A DNA stretch of 64,000 nucleotides. It comes from Sinomicrobium oceani. Lineage in GTDB: Bacteria > Bacteroidota > Bacteroidia > Flavobacteriales > Flavobacteriaceae. Shown piece after piece: positions 8,444 to 21,589 of the stretch. A model generated the notes under the pieces. It worked only from the letters and a program-made list of their open reading frames with translations. It had not been told where the DNA came from and did not search any database. Each line of letters begins with the position of its first letter. Positions within the stretch are counted from its first letter, which is position 1. Where the stretch lies: positions 28,575-92,574 of the forward strand of contig NZ_FPJE01000019.1 in assembly GCF_900119185.1 (NCBI RefSeq), given 5' to 3'. The translations under genes were made by a program, and so were the position numbers.

Positions 8444-9784
8444 TCAACTGTATTTCAACCATCTGTACATCTCCTTATAGGTGGGTTTCTTGCCATACAT
8501 CAATATCCCCACCCGGTATATCTTGGCCGCCACCCAAACGATGCCCAGGAATGTAACAACAAGCAAAGCTATGGAGGCCGCAAACTGCCATACGGGGACC
8601 CCCCCGGCCCCTATTCCCCCGGGTAAACGCATCAGCATAACGATCGGTGACGTCAGCGGAAATAACGAAAAAGCCACGGCAATAGGTCCGTGCGGGTTAT
8701 TAAACACGGAAAAGAACCCGACATAGATCGCAAGCATAAGCGGCATGATTACCGGGAACATAAACTGTTGCGTATCGGTTTCGTTGTCTACGGCCGCTCC
8801 GATAGCGGCATAGATAGAGCTGTAAATAAGATATCCCAGTATAAAATAGATCACAAAAGACAACAATAGTATCCCCCAGGAAATATTCAACAGTTCCATA
8901 AGGTACAACTGTACTTTTTCCTGGGCCCCTCCGGACATGTTGTTAACGGTGTCTAAGGCATCGGGTGGGATCTGTGATCCTCCGAGTTCCCCCATACTCA
9001 CCCCGAGAAAAGTAGCCAGAAGGAACAGCAGAAAACCTGCGGAAACGATCCAGATAAGAAACTGGGTAATCCCCGCAAGCGAAGTACCTATAATCTTACC
9101 GAGCATAAGCTGAAACGGTTTTACCGAAGAAATAATCACTTCGATGATACGACTGGTTTTCTCTTCGATAACACTCCGCATGACAAATGCTCCGTATATA
9201 ATGATAAACATCATGATCAGATAACCGAAAGCACCGCCGATGATAGCTTTGATCTCGTTGATCCCCCGGAGTTTTTTTTCACCGGTAAAATTGGATACGT
9301 TAATCTCATAATTCTTACCCATATCGCGGAGTACCTCATCAGGGACCCCGAAATTCCTGAGTTTCACTTCCCGGACCTGGTTACGGACGACACTCTCGAG
9401 GGAAGATAATGTGCTGAGACCGGGCGATTCCTTAGAGAAAAACGCAATATGTTCTGCCACATCCTCTATGTGATCTCCCTGCGGTATGTAAAGCAATCCG
9501 TAATACGCCTGGTGCTGGGCCGAATCTTTGGCTTTTTCCAGGGATATATCCCGGAACGGTATAAAAGACAGGGAAGCATCATCTTTGAACTGCGCTCTGA
9601 AAAAGTTTCCTTCATTGAGAATTCCTATTACTTTTTTCTCTTCGTTATTAGCCTTGGTCAGATAAAATACCAGGGCTGCCATTCCTACGACCAGTAACGG
9701 ACTCAGAATGGTCATCACTATAAAAGACTTGTTCCGGACCTTGGCCAGATACTCTCTTTTTATGATTAAAGGCAGTTTACTCAT
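8444..9784 (-). CDS. ABC-2 type transporter permease (NatB-like)
   Basis: 446 aa from the chosen ATG at 9784, which starts SKLPLIIKREYLAKVRNKSF. A GTG two codons further upstream is possible but less likely. One N-terminal helix (about 20-42), a large extracytoplasmic domain (about 45-175) and six or so C-terminal helices (from AIIGGAFGYLIMMFIIIYGAF onward) match the NatB/ABC2_membrane_3 export permeases. The amphipathic RSVIEEKTSRIIEVIISSVKPFQLMLGKI motif precedes the membrane core. The start overlaps the end of the ATPase gene by 8 bp, so the two are translationally coupled partners. Substrate unknown; NatAB exports sodium. Confidence 0.88.
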   Translation of the reverse strand: MSKLPLIIKREYLAKVRNKSFIVMTILSPLLVVGMAALVFYLTKANNEEKKVIGILNEGNFFRAQFKDDASLSFIPFRDISLEKAKDSAQHQAYYGLLYIPQGDHIEDVAEHIAFFSKESPGLSTLSSLESVVRNQVREVKLRNFGVPDEVLRDMGKNYEINVSNFTGEKKLRGINEIKAIIGGAFGYLIMMFIIIYGAFVMRSVIEEKTSRIIEVIISSVKPFQLMLGKIIGTSLAGITQFLIWIVSAGFLLFLLATFLGVSMGELGGSQIPPDALDTVNNMSGGAQEKVQLYLMELLNISWGILLLSFVIYFILGYLIYSSIYAAIGAAVDNETDTQQFMFPVIMPLMLAIYVGFFSVFNNPHGPIAVAFSLFPLTSPIVMLMRLPGGIGAGGVPVWQFAASIALLVVTFLGIVWVAAKIYRVGILMYGKKPTYKEMYRWLKYS

Positions 9785-10712
9785 GATCACTGTCTTTTAC
9801 GGTTTGAATAAATATATCATTTACACTCGGGATCAGCTCTACGAAATGCGTTACGGTCGCCTGCGACATCAGGTCGTGCAACAGATCATTCGGCGAATGT
9901 CCGGGCTGTAATCGTATGCGCAACTTGAGTTCGTCCGAAAGTGATTTGAACCCGGCATCGGACACGGCATACCGTTCTTCCAGTGCAGTTCTCAAAGCCT
10001 GGTGGTTCGTCGTATCGAGCCCTACCTCAAAAGTATTGCTCCTGTGCTGTCTTTTGATATCCACCAGTTTTCCGTCGAGCATCTTTCTCGATTTATGAAT
10101 GAGTGCAATATCATCGCAAAGTTCTTCTACCGATTCCATACGGTGTGTAGAAAAAATAACGGTTGCTCCCTGGTCTCTCAGGTGCAGTATTTCGTCTTTT
10201 ATGATATTGGCATTGATGGGGTCGAAACCACTGAAAGGCTCATCAAAAATAAGCAGATCCGGTTTGTGCAGCACGGTAACGACAAACTGTATTTTCTGGG
10301 CCATCCCCTTGGATAGCTCCTGGATTTTTTTATTCCACCAGTCTCCGATCCCGAGACGGTCGAACCAGTACTGTAGTCGTTCTTTGGCTTCCTTTTTAGA
10401 TAACCCTTTAAGTTGTGCGAGGTAGAGGGCCTGTTCTCCCACCTTCATACTTTTATACAGTCCGCGTTCTTCCGGAAGATATCCGATTTTCGCGATATGT
10501 TCGGGTTGCAAAGGTTTTCCGTTGAACATTACGGTACCTTTATCCGGATAGGTGATCTGGTTGACGATACGTATCAGGGTCGTCTTCCCCGCCCCGTTAG
10601 GCCCCAGCAGGCCAAAAATACTCCCTTTGGGCACGTGCAGCGATACGTCGTCCAACGCTGTGTACTGTCCGTATTTCTTGGAGACATTGCTTACCTCCAG
10701 CAAATTACTCAT
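9777..10712 (-). CDS. ABC transporter ATP-binding protein (NatA-like)
   Basis: 311 aa. Walker A GLLGPNGAGKTTLIR, a Q-loop, signature ELSKGMAQKIQF (LSKGM variant of LSGGQ), Walker B LLIFDEPFSGFDPIN and the switch His in FSTHRMESVEEL. An extra C-terminal region of about 80 aa is typical of the NatA/CcmA exporter group. It energises the downstream permease, whose start it overlaps. A full match to the flavobacterial -7 element lies 33 bp upstream, making this the probable first gene of the ABC / MscS / regulator block. Confidence 0.92.
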   Translation of the reverse strand: MSNLLEVSNVSKKYGQYTALDDVSLHVPKGSIFGLLGPNGAGKTTLIRIVNQITYPDKGTVMFNGKPLQPEHIAKIGYLPEERGLYKSMKVGEQALYLAQLKGLSKKEAKERLQYWFDRLGIGDWWNKKIQELSKGMAQKIQFVVTVLHKPDLLIFDEPFSGFDPINANIIKDEILHLRDQGATVIFSTHRMESVEELCDDIALIHKSRKMLDGKLVDIKRQHRSNTFEVGLDTTNHQALRTALEERYAVSDAGFKSLSDELKLRIRLQPGHSPNDLLHDLMSQATVTHFVELIPSVNDIFIQTVKDSDHE

Positions 10713-10744
10713 ATTTGGTATGTTAGTTTACTCGTAGTAGATTC

Positions 10745-10752
10745 CAAAGATA
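10745..10752 (-). promoter_or_regulatory. Promoter -7 element for the ABC transporter genes
   Basis: On the minus strand this reads TATCTTTG, a full match to the Bacteroidota sigma-A -7 element TAnnTTTG. It lies 33 bp from the ABC ATPase ATG, which would give a leader of about 25 nt. No convincing TTG -33 element is seen 19 bp upstream, so the call rests on the -7 match and position. Confidence 0.45.
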
Positions 10753-11042
10753 TTGAAATCACCTCTAAAGAGGGAAAAATCAGAAAATTTATTTGTTCCG
10801 GAGGCTAAAACCGGAGGTAGTGCTCCATGTATTTGCCTACCGGAATACTATGCCGTATCCCGGTTTTCGGGAAAAGTTGCTTATATCGGGAACTCCGGAG
10901 CACATGTAAATTATATACGATACATTTTTTTCCGGATAAAATACCGCTTCAAACCCTTTCCTCAGCTTTGTAAAAAGTCTGTAACAAATACCGTACTCCT
11001 TAAAAAACAATAATTTAATACTCATATCCCAGGAATATGATT

Positions 11043-11050
11043 TATATTTG
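11043..11050 (+). promoter_or_regulatory. Promoter -7 element for typA
   Basis: TATATTTG, a full match to TAnnTTTG, lies 77 bp upstream of the typA ATG and predicts a leader of about 70 nt. A 12-bp perfect palindrome, GTGTTTAAACAC, sits in that leader at 11070-11081. No clear TTG is found at the -33 position. Confidence 0.5.
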
Positions 11051-11127
11051 CGCCCTTATTTTCGGGGCCGTGTTTAAACACCCGGCAGCAGAATAACCAC
11101 ATACTGTTAAAAAACAAGTCAAAATTT

Positions 11128-12927
11128 ATGGCGGACATCAGAAATATTGCGATCATTGCGCACGTAGACCACGGTAAAACCACGTTGGTAGACAAAATTA
11201 TGTACCATTGTCAATTATTCCGTGAGAATGAAAATACGGGCGACCTGATCCTTGACAATAATGACCTGGAACGGGAAAGAGGTATTACCATTACGTCCAA
11301 AAACGTTTCGGTGACCTACAAAAACACGAAGATCAACATTATCGACACTCCCGGTCACGCCGATTTCGGTGGTGAAGTAGAGCGTGTACTGAACATGGCA
11401 GACGGAGTATTACTGCTCGTTGATGCTTTTGAAGGGCCTATGCCCCAGACCCGTTTTGTACTGCAAAAAGCTATCGACCTGAAACTGAAACCGTGCGTGG
11501 TGATCAATAAGGTGGATAAAGAAAACTGTACACCGGAAGAAGTACACGAAAAAGTCTTTGACCTGATGTTCGAACTCGGTGCCGAAGAATGGCAGCTTGA
11601 CTTCCCGACGGTTTACGGATCTGCCAAAAACAACTGGATGTCCGACGACTGGAAAAATGTTACCGAGAATATCGAACCTCTTCTCGATATGGTCCTCGAG
11701 CATATTCCGGAGCCGAAAGTTTCTGAAGGTACACCACAAATGCTTATTACTTCCCTGGACTTCTCCAGCTTTACCGGACGTATAGCCATCGGAAGGCTTC
11801 AAAGGGGTACCCTTACCGAAAACATGCCGATAGCCCTGGTAAAAAGGGACGGAAAGACGCTGAAAGCACGTATAAAAGAACTGCATACTTTCGAAGGGCT
11901 GGGCCGTAAGAAAGTTTCGGAAGTACATGCCGGTGATATTTGTGCCATCGTAGGACTGGAAGGTTTTGAGATCGGTGATACGGTAGCTGATGCGGAAAAC
12001 CCGGAAGCTCTAAAATCCATCGCTATCGACGAACCTACCATGAGCATGCTCTTTACCATCAACGACTCTCCGTTTTTCGGTAAAGAAGGTAAATACGTAA
12101 CTTCCCGTCACATCAAAGACAGGCTGAACAAAGAACTGGAAAAGAACCTCGCGCTTCGTGTACATGAAACGGACAGTGCGGATAAATTTATGGTGTTCGG
12201 CCGTGGGGTACTGCACCTTTCGGTACTTATAGAGACTATGAGACGTGAAGGATATGAACTTCAGATCGGGCAGCCTCAGGTTATCATTAAGGAAATTGAC
12301 GGGGTAAAATGCGAACCCGTAGAAGAACTGACCATCGACCTTCCGGAGAACCTTTCCGGAAAAGCCGTTGAATTTGTCAGTCTTCGCAAAGGAGAAATGC
12401 TGAGTATGGAACCGAGAGGTGAACGTATGATCTGCGTATTCCAGATCCCTTCAAGGGGAATTATAGGGCTGCGTAACCAGCTGCTCACCGCTACTGCCGG
12501 AGAAGCTATTATGTCTCACCGCTTTATAGCGTATCAACCCTATAAAGGAGAAATTCCAGGACGAAATAACGGTTCACTGATTTCCATGGAAAACGGAAAA
12601 GCCATTCCTTACTCCATAGACAAACTTCAGGACAGAGGGAAGTTTTTCGTTGATCCGAACGAGGATATTTACGAGGGACAGGTTATCGGTGAAAATTCCA
12701 GAAGTGATGATATGACCGTCAATGTCACCAAGACCAAGAAACTTTCCAACGTTCGTTCTTCGGGAGCTGATGAAAAAGCAAGAATTGTTCCTGCTATCAA
12801 ATTCTCCCTGGAAGAAGCGCTGGAATACATTCAGAAAGATGAGTACGTAGAGGTAACTCCGAAGAGTCTGCGTCTGCGCAAAATATACCTGACAGAAAAC
12901 GACCGTAAGCGTTATAAGATCGCTTAA
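11128..12927 (+). CDS. typA: Translational GTPase TypA/BipA
   Basis: 599 aa, full length. G1 AHVDHGKTT (about 11-19), switch-[10 protein letters not shown]3 [17 protein letters not shown]4 NKVDKE and G5 GSAKN are all present. Domain II, EF-G-like domains III and V, and the BipA-specific C-terminal domain with [15 protein letters not shown] follow. TypA is a ribosome-associated GTPase that assists 50S assembly and adaptation to cold and other stress. It is a single-gene unit with its own promoter and a strong terminator just after the stop. Confidence 0.98.
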   Translation: MADIRNIAIIAHVDHGKTTLVDKIMYHCQLFRENENTGDLILDNNDLERERGITITSKNVSVTYKNTKINIIDTPGHADFGGEVERVLNMADGVLLLVDAFEGPMPQTRFVLQKAIDLKLKPCVVINKVDKENCTPEEVHEKVFDLMFELGAEEWQLDFPTVYGSAKNNWMSDDWKNVTENIEPLLDMVLEHIPEPKVSEGTPQMLITSLDFSSFTGRIAIGRLQRGTLTENMPIALVKRDGKTLKARIKELHTFEGLGRKKVSEVHAGDICAIVGLEGFEIGDTVADAENPEALKSIAIDEPTMSMLFTINDSPFFGKEGKYVTSRHIKDRLNKELEKNLALRVHETDSADKFMVFGRGVLHLSVLIETMRREGYELQIGQPQVIIKEIDGVKCEPVEELTIDLPENLSGKAVEFVSLRKGEMLSMEPRGERMICVFQIPSRGIIGLRNQLLTATAGEAIMSHRFIAYQPYKGEIPGRNNGSLISMENGKAIPYSIDKLQDRGKFFVDPNEDIYEGQVIGENSRSDDMTVNVTKTKKLSNVRSSGADEKARIVPAIKFSLEEALEYIQKDEYVEVTPKSLRLRKIYLTENDRKRYKIA

Positions 12928-12947
12928 CACGATTTCTGTACCACCTA

Positions 12948-12987
12948 AAACGGGAAGCAATTATGATCGCTTCCCGTTTATTTTTTT
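12948..12987 (+). terminator. Intrinsic terminator of typA
   Basis: Perfect 11-bp stem, AAACGGGAAGC (12948-12958) with GCTTCCCGTTT (12969-12979), a 10-nt loop, then A and a run of seven T. It starts 20 bp after the typA stop codon. Confidence 0.9.
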
Positions 12988-13031
12988 ATACACGATACTT
13001 TTTGGCCCTTCTTTACCTGTGGTACCTTAGC

Positions 13032-13973
13032 TTATGCTTCGTCTGTTTCGCTATTCTTCTTTCCCGGGCTAAGCAGGTCTTCCAGAGCCGGTTTTATACT
13101 CGAATATTTAAACATAAACCCCATATCGGTTATTTTCCTCGAACTCACCCGCTGACTACTGCACAGGATGTAAGCCATTTCGCCGAACAATAACTTCATC
13201 ACAAAACGCGGAACATTGGGCATAAAAAGCGGTTTATGGAGAACGTGAGCCATTTCCCTGGTCAGTTTTTCATTGGTCACAGGGTTCGGGGCCACACCGT
13301 TAAATACTCCCGGAATCTTTTTTTCCACTACAAACATAAATATCGCTGCCAGGTCTTCGATGTGTATCCAGGATTGCCATTGTTTTCCGTCGCCGAGCGG
13401 TGCGCCGACAAAAAACTTTACGGGTTTGGCCATACGTGGCAAAGCTCCTCCTTTATCGGAAAGAACCAGTCCAATACGTATCTTGGCCACTTGGATACCA
13501 AGGCGCTCTACAGAATCGGCAGCCGTCTCCCATTCCCTGATCACTCTCCCCGGAAAGGAATCGTCCGCTTCGGGTTCGTCTTCCTCGTAATAGTGGACCT
13601 CAGAATCGGGATAATACCCGATAGCAGATGCTGACAACAGCATTTTTACCCGGTGTTTTTCCTCACAGGCCAATGTACGATGCAACAAATGTAAGGTAGA
13701 CATTCGGCTGTCCAGAATACGTTTTTTGCTCGCAGCAGTCCAGCGCTGTGCAATGCTCTCCCCTGCGAGATTGATGATGGCATCTACTCCCTCCAGGCAC
13801 TTCCGGTCTATTTCGCCTTCTTTAGGATTCCAGTAAAATCCTTTTTGTGTTCCCGTTTGCCTGATCTTGGAACGGTTCGTCGTAAGATAATGCACCTCAA
13901 CGCCCTTCTCTTCACACAAACGCATGATCTCGCTGCCTATCAGGCCCGTTGCCCCGGTAATTAAAATTCGCAT
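13032..13973 (-). CDS. TIGR01777 family SDR epimerase (YfcH-like)
   Basis: 313 aa from the ATG at 13973, which gives MRILITGATGLIGSEIM at the extreme N-terminus; the 17 codons upstream in frame are not needed. The Rossmann motif GATGLIG binds NAD(P). The central NLAGESIAQRWTAASKKRILDSR and WIHIEDLAAIF blocks and the C-terminal DUF1731 (about 265-310, FGEMAYILCSSQRVSSRKITDMGF) define the TIGR01777 family. The substrate is unknown; some relatives affect cell division. It converges on typA. Confidence 0.9.
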   Translation of the reverse strand: MRILITGATGLIGSEIMRLCEEKGVEVHYLTTNRSKIRQTGTQKGFYWNPKEGEIDRKCLEGVDAIINLAGESIAQRWTAASKKRILDSRMSTLHLLHRTLACEEKHRVKMLLSASAIGYYPDSEVHYYEEDEPEADDSFPGRVIREWETAADSVERLGIQVAKIRIGLVLSDKGGALPRMAKPVKFFVGAPLGDGKQWQSWIHIEDLAAIFMFVVEKKIPGVFNGVAPNPVTNEKLTREMAHVLHKPLFMPNVPRFVMKLLFGEMAYILCSSQRVSSRKITDMGFMFKYSSIKPALEDLLSPGKKNSETDEA

Positions 13974-14101
13974 TTTTTTAGTTCTTGGTCTTTTTAAAGA
14001 TACGGCATATTCCAGAAGCGACATAACTATTTACAAAAGGTTTAACGTAATGTTGTAGTAAATTAAGGTATGGGTGTGGTACACCAAAAAAAGAAAAGTT
14101 C

Positions 14102-17974
<3,873 letters not shown>

Positions 17975-17990
17975 ACCCCGGCAACCAAAC

Positions 17991-18029
17991 AAAAAGGCCC
18001 CTTTTCCGGATGAAATAGGGGCCTTTTTT
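17991..18029. terminator. Bidirectional terminator between beta-galactosidase and aroQ
   Basis: Perfect 11-bp stem: AAAAAGGCCCC (17991-18001) pairs with GGGGCCTTTTT (18018-18028), with a 16-nt loop. The A-run on one side and T-run on the other make it work for both convergent genes. Confidence 0.9.
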
Positions 18030-18044
18030 ATATGCTTTATCCGA

Positions 18045-18461
18045 CTATTCCATAAAACTCCGGATAGCCAGTACATAACTTTGCAGTCCGAAACCGAGGA
18101 TAACACCTTTGGCATGGGCTGAGATATACGATTGATGCCGGAACGACTCCCGCCCGAACGTATTGGATATATGCACTTCGACCACCGGGGTGGTGATTCC
18201 CTTTATCGCATCGCCGATCCCTATGGAAGTATGGGTATAAGCCCCGGCATTAAGAACGATCCCGTCATAATCAAAACCTGTTTCATGAAGTTTATCAATC
18301 AACTCCCCTTCTATATTCGACTGATAATATTCCAGGATAATATCCGGGAATTTTTCCTTTAATTGCTCCAGGTAGTCCGTAAACGTTTCGGAACCATAGA
18401 TTTCGGGCTCTCTTTTACCGAGAAGATTGAGATTGGGTCCGTTGATAATAATAAGCTTCAT
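18045..18461 (-). CDS. aroQ: Type II 3-dehydroquinate dehydratase
   Basis: 138 aa from the ATG at 18461, giving MKLIIINGPNLNLLGKREPEIYG; 21 further in-frame upstream codons are outside the family fold. The flexible-loop Tyr is in PEIYG, then YYQSNIEGELIDKLHE, ILNAGAYTHTSIGIGDAI and VEVHISN follow, and the late YISAHAKGVILGFGLQSY holds the catalytic His. It converts 3-dehydroquinate to 3-dehydroshikimate, step three of the shikimate pathway, as a dodecamer. It is a lone gene away from the aromatic operon at 35-39 kb. A near-match -7 element TACTTTTA lies at 18584-18577. Confidence 0.96.
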   Translation of the reverse strand: MKLIIINGPNLNLLGKREPEIYGSETFTDYLEQLKEKFPDIILEYYQSNIEGELIDKLHETGFDYDGIVLNAGAYTHTSIGIGDAIKGITTPVVEVHISNTFGRESFRHQSYISAHAKGVILGFGLQSYVLAIRSFME

Positions 18462-18619
18462 GGTCTGGTTTATAAATTTGTTAGTTTTAGGTTTAATAGT
18501 CATCCCGATTTCCGGCTTCTTCATATTTTATCATTTACCAATAAGCGATGATTTACGCTTTTGGACCGGAAGAAGGTAAAAGTATTTATTTTCGGGGGAT
18601 AAAAAAACGAATACCTGTC

Positions 18620-18659
18620 AAAAAAACAACCCCGAAAGGCGACATACCTTTCGGGGTTG
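18620..18659 (-). terminator. Intrinsic terminator of the proline operon
   Basis: A perfect 13-bp stem, CAACCCCGAAAGG (18627-18639, plus reading) with CCTTTCGGGGTTG (18647-18659) and a 7-nt loop, is followed on the minus strand by seven T. It starts 21 bp after the proA stop. Confidence 0.92.
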
Positions 18660-18679
18660 ACTTCACTATAAAACATTAC

Positions 18680-19882
18680 CTATACACGCACCTGGCCATC
18701 GCCAAACACGTAGTATTTATTGGTAACTAACTGTTCCAACCCCAGGGGGCCCCTGTGGTGCAGCTTATCTGTACTAATGGCCAGTTCGGCGCCGACACCC
18801 ATTTGCCCGCCATCGGTAAAACGGGTGGACGCATTCTGGTAAACAGCAGCACTGTCCACCTGCTCCATAAAGGCGCGGGCCGTATCGTTATCTTCCGTAA
18901 TGATACAGGCGGAATGCCCGCCGGAATAGGTGTTGATACGAGAAATAGCTTCTTCCACGTTATCTACGGCACCGATCAGTGCTTTAAGTGCAAGAAACTC
19001 TTCATGCCAGACGGATTCTGCTTCTATAGGAGCGGCATCCGGAAGTATGTTCCTTATCTCTTCGTCGGCAAGGAGTTCGACGGAATTTTTCTTCAGCTCC
19101 GCAGCAAGTTCTTTTACCTTGGCTTCATATCCGGGGATATTTCTGTCGAACAACACCTTGTCGAGTGCATTACACGCGGAAATCTTATGGGTTTTGGCAT
19201 TGATAATGACTTGCATGGCCTTATCCCAGTCGGCATTTTTGTGCACGTAAAGAAAATTATTTCCACGCCCGCTGACGAGGACTGCACATTTGGCGTAATC
19301 CTTCACAAACTGGATAAGACGTTCGCCTCCCCTGGGCACGATAAGATCGAGTTTTTCCGGGGGGTTTTTAAGAAATTCCCGGGTTTCCTGGCGGTTCATC
19401 TGTAACAATTGAATCCACGCTTCCGGCTCCAGTCCGTTTTCTTTAAGGGCCTTATGCCAGAATTCTTCCAGTTTTTTATTACTGTTCCAGGCTTCTTTAC
19501 CTCCCTTCAGCAGTATTTTATTATTGGCTTTGAAGGCCAGCACGGCAGCTTCGATGGTAACATCCGGACGGGACTCATAAATAATCATTATGGTTCCGAA
19601 GGGTGCCGTACGGTTGAGTATCTTCAACCCATTGTCGAGCTCCCTGGACGATTTCAGTTTACCCACCGGATCATCCTGCTCTCGGACTTCCTTAACGGCC
19701 TGGATCATACCGTCTACTTTAGCCTGGTTGACCACCAGCCTGTCATACATGGCGCGGTCTGAGCTATCGAAAGCATCCAGGTCTTTTTTATTTGCCGCTA
19801 TAAGAGCTTCCCGTTCCTCATCCAGGATACTCTCCATGGACTTCAGCACGTTGTTTTTTATATCTTTTGCTAATAGTTTCAT
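18680..19882 (-). CDS. proA: Glutamate-5-semialdehyde dehydrogenase (gamma-glutamyl phosphate reductase)
   Basis: 400 aa, aldehyde dehydrogenase superfamily. Cofactor-binding VTIEAAVLAFKANNKILLKGGKEA, DLIVPRGGERLIQFV, and the catalytic Cys in KTHKISACNALDKVLF; C-terminal DGGQMGVGAELAISTDKLHHRGPLGLEQL is diagnostic for ProA. It reduces gamma-glutamyl phosphate with NADPH in proline synthesis. Last gene of proC-proB-proA, 122 bp after proB, followed by a strong terminator. Confidence 0.97.
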   Translation of the reverse strand: MKLLAKDIKNNVLKSMESILDEEREALIAANKKDLDAFDSSDRAMYDRLVVNQAKVDGMIQAVKEVREQDDPVGKLKSSRELDNGLKILNRTAPFGTIMIIYESRPDVTIEAAVLAFKANNKILLKGGKEAWNSNKKLEEFWHKALKENGLEPEAWIQLLQMNRQETREFLKNPPEKLDLIVPRGGERLIQFVKDYAKCAVLVSGRGNNFLYVHKNADWDKAMQVIINAKTHKISACNALDKVLFDRNIPGYEAKVKELAAELKKNSVELLADEEIRNILPDAAPIEAESVWHEEFLALKALIGAVDNVEEAISRINTYSGGHSACIITEDNDTARAFMEQVDSAAVYQNASTRFTDGGQMGVGAELAISTDKLHHRGPLGLEQLVTNKYYVFGDGQVRV

Positions 19883-20004
19883 TGTTATGTTTTTTTATCC
19901 ATAAAGTAAAACTGTTGCCCCGGTTACTCCGGGAGTTCCCGGAACGACGGTTTTACCTTATTTCCTCATTATTCTTCTTCATTATAAACGACCCGTTACG
20001 GGTG

Positions 20005-20775
20005 CTATTCCACGATACGGGTACCAACATCCTTACCTTCTACAATATCGAGAATGATACGGTCTTTCTTACCGTTGGCAATATAGGTGGGGATACTTTT
20101 GGACGCGGTATGTTTGGCGATCTTCAGTTTTGATCCCATTCCTCCGCGACCGGAAGTTTCTCCCTTGTCTTTCTCTTCGATAAACTGCTCTACCTTTTGA
20201 TCTACCCTGACCTCCGGGATCAGTTCGGAATCGTCCTTATCGGGATGTCCGGTATAAAAACCGTCGATATCGGTAAGGATGATCAGCATATCCGCATGGA
20301 TAAGCTCTGCGATAAGACTCGCCAGTTCATCGTTATCGGAGAACATGGAGTGTGTTACGGAAACGGCGTCATCCTCATTGGCTATGGGTATAACCCCTTC
20401 GGACATCAGGCCTTCGTAACAGTTGATCATATTCTTACGGTGCTCCCCGGGATTGAAGTCCCGTTTTGTGGCCAGCACCTGGGCACATCGCATACCGTAG
20501 TCGTGGAAAAGGCTGTAATAATAGCGCATCATCCTCGGCTGTCCGATAGCGGAATACACCTGTCGTCGAATAGATTTGTTCTTGATTTCACTATCTCCCA
20601 GTATCTCCCGACCTGCATTTGCTGAACCGGAACTCACCAATACGGTCATAATATCCTGTTCGTACAATTCGGCGATCTGGTCTACCAGTTTTTTCAGAAT
20701 AGGCTGTACAATGCGATTATCTTTATTAATCATAACATTGGTACCGACCTTTACTACTATTCTCTTCTTATACAT
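20005..20775 (-). CDS. proB: Glutamate 5-kinase (amino acid kinase domain only)
   Basis: 256 aa from the ATG at 20775, giving MYKKRIVVKVGTNVM; the 20 upstream codons lie inside proC. VKVGTNV, VSSGSANAGREILG, NEDDAVSV, FSDNDELASLIAELIHADMLIILTDIDGFYTG and GRGGMGSKLKIA are the kinase signatures. It phosphorylates glutamate, the first and usually proline-feedback-controlled step of proline synthesis. The C-terminal PUA domain of E. coli ProB (367 aa) is absent. Its start overlaps proC by 8 bp, implying translational coupling. Confidence 0.95.
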   Translation of the reverse strand: MYKKRIVVKVGTNVMINKDNRIVQPILKKLVDQIAELYEQDIMTVLVSSGSANAGREILGDSEIKNKSIRRQVYSAIGQPRMMRYYYSLFHDYGMRCAQVLATKRDFNPGEHRKNMINCYEGLMSEGVIPIANEDDAVSVTHSMFSDNDELASLIAELIHADMLIILTDIDGFYTGHPDKDDSELIPEVRVDQKVEQFIEEKDKGETSGRGGMGSKLKIAKHTASKSIPTYIANGKKDRIILDIVEGKDVGTRIVE

Positions 20776-21589
20776 ATTCCTTATTATTTTCTTTACCCAG
20801 CTGCACTGCTCTCTCAAAGGCGGCATGGGCTGCATCCTTGATAAGCTCCTTTACATTGTTTTCTTCCATAGAATCCAGGGCTGCACGGGTAGTTCCTCCT
20901 TTAGAAGCCACCCTGTCCATCCACGCAGTAGGATCGAGATCGGAACTGTTAAACAATTCCACGGCTCCCTGGAAGGTCTGGGCCACCATAAGGCGGGCAT
21001 CTTTCTGGGAAAATCCCATTTTCATCGCAGCTTCCATCATGGACTGCATGAAATAAAATATGTACGCGGGACCCGATCCGGATATCCCGGTAGATTTGTC
21101 TATTTCCATTTCGGTAGCCAGGAGTATGGATCTTCCCGTAGTGTCGATAAGGCTTTCTACGGTGAGCAATTCCAGCCTGGAAACCTGCTTGGATGCGGTA
21201 AAGGATGTAAATCCGTGTCCTACCTTTGCCGCAAGATTAGGCATCGCTCTGACCACCTTTTTAATATCCATAGCTTCCTGCATGGTCTTGATGGTTACAC
21301 CTGCCATTATAGAGATAAAGATTTGTCCCGGCTTTTTATGCGCACGGATCGCTTCGAATAGTGCATCACTGTTATAAGGCTTTACGGCAATGAACACGAT
21401 ATCCGCATACGGAAGACAATCTTCTATCTTTTCGTAAACGTCAAATTCGTCGTTTTTGCGCAGTGCATCGGTCTTCTCCCGCACACTGTCCAGAATCATG
21501 AGATCTTTTTTCTTTAATAAGTCTGATTGGGCCATTCCCTGAGCATACGTTAGCCCCATGTTCCCGGCGCCAATTACTAGAACTTTCAT
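20768..21589 (-). CDS. proC: Pyrroline-5-carboxylate reductase
   Basis: 273 aa. NAD(P)-binding MKVLVIGAGNMGLTYAQGM, IVFIAVKPYN, the RAMPNLAAKVGHGFT motif and the C-terminal dimerisation helix block with SGSGPAYIFYFMQSMMEAAM and TSKGGTTRAALD-like VASKGGTTRAALDSME. It makes L-proline from pyrroline-5-carboxylate. First gene of the proline operon. The 300-bp region upstream is AT-rich and no clear -7 element could be picked. Confidence 0.96.
   Translation of the reverse strand: MKVLVIGAGNMGLTYAQGMAQSDLLKKKDLMILDSVREKTDALRKNDEFDVYEKIEDCLPYADIVFIAVKPYNSDALFEAIRAHKKPGQIFISIMAGVTIKTMQEAMDIKKVVRAMPNLAAKVGHGFTSFTASKQVSRLELLTVESLIDTTGRSILLATEMEIDKSTGISGSGPAYIFYFMQSMMEAAMKMGFSQKDARLMVAQTFQGAVELFNSSDLDPTAWMDRVASKGGTTRAALDSMEENNVKELIKDAAHAAFERAVQLGKENNKEYV

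Larger units (their letters stand above)
10713..11127. other. Divergent intergenic region, ABC genes / typA
   Basis: 415 bp without a convincing gene. It holds the -7 element for the minus-strand ABC genes and that for typA. Between them are short imperfect repeats: CCGGAGG occurs twice near 10800-10820, and GTGCTCC is followed about 80 bp later by its inverse GGAGCAC. The 86-codon open frame across 10753-11013 has no recognisable protein character. Confidence 0.5.

Noticed and set aside
10753..11013. An 86-codon plus-strand open frame upstream of typA
   Set aside because: Composition and sequence are not protein-like, and it overlaps promoter and repeat DNA.
12963..13193. A 76-codon plus-strand frame after typA
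   Set aside because: It begins inside the typA terminator and lies antisense to the 3' end of the epimerase gene.
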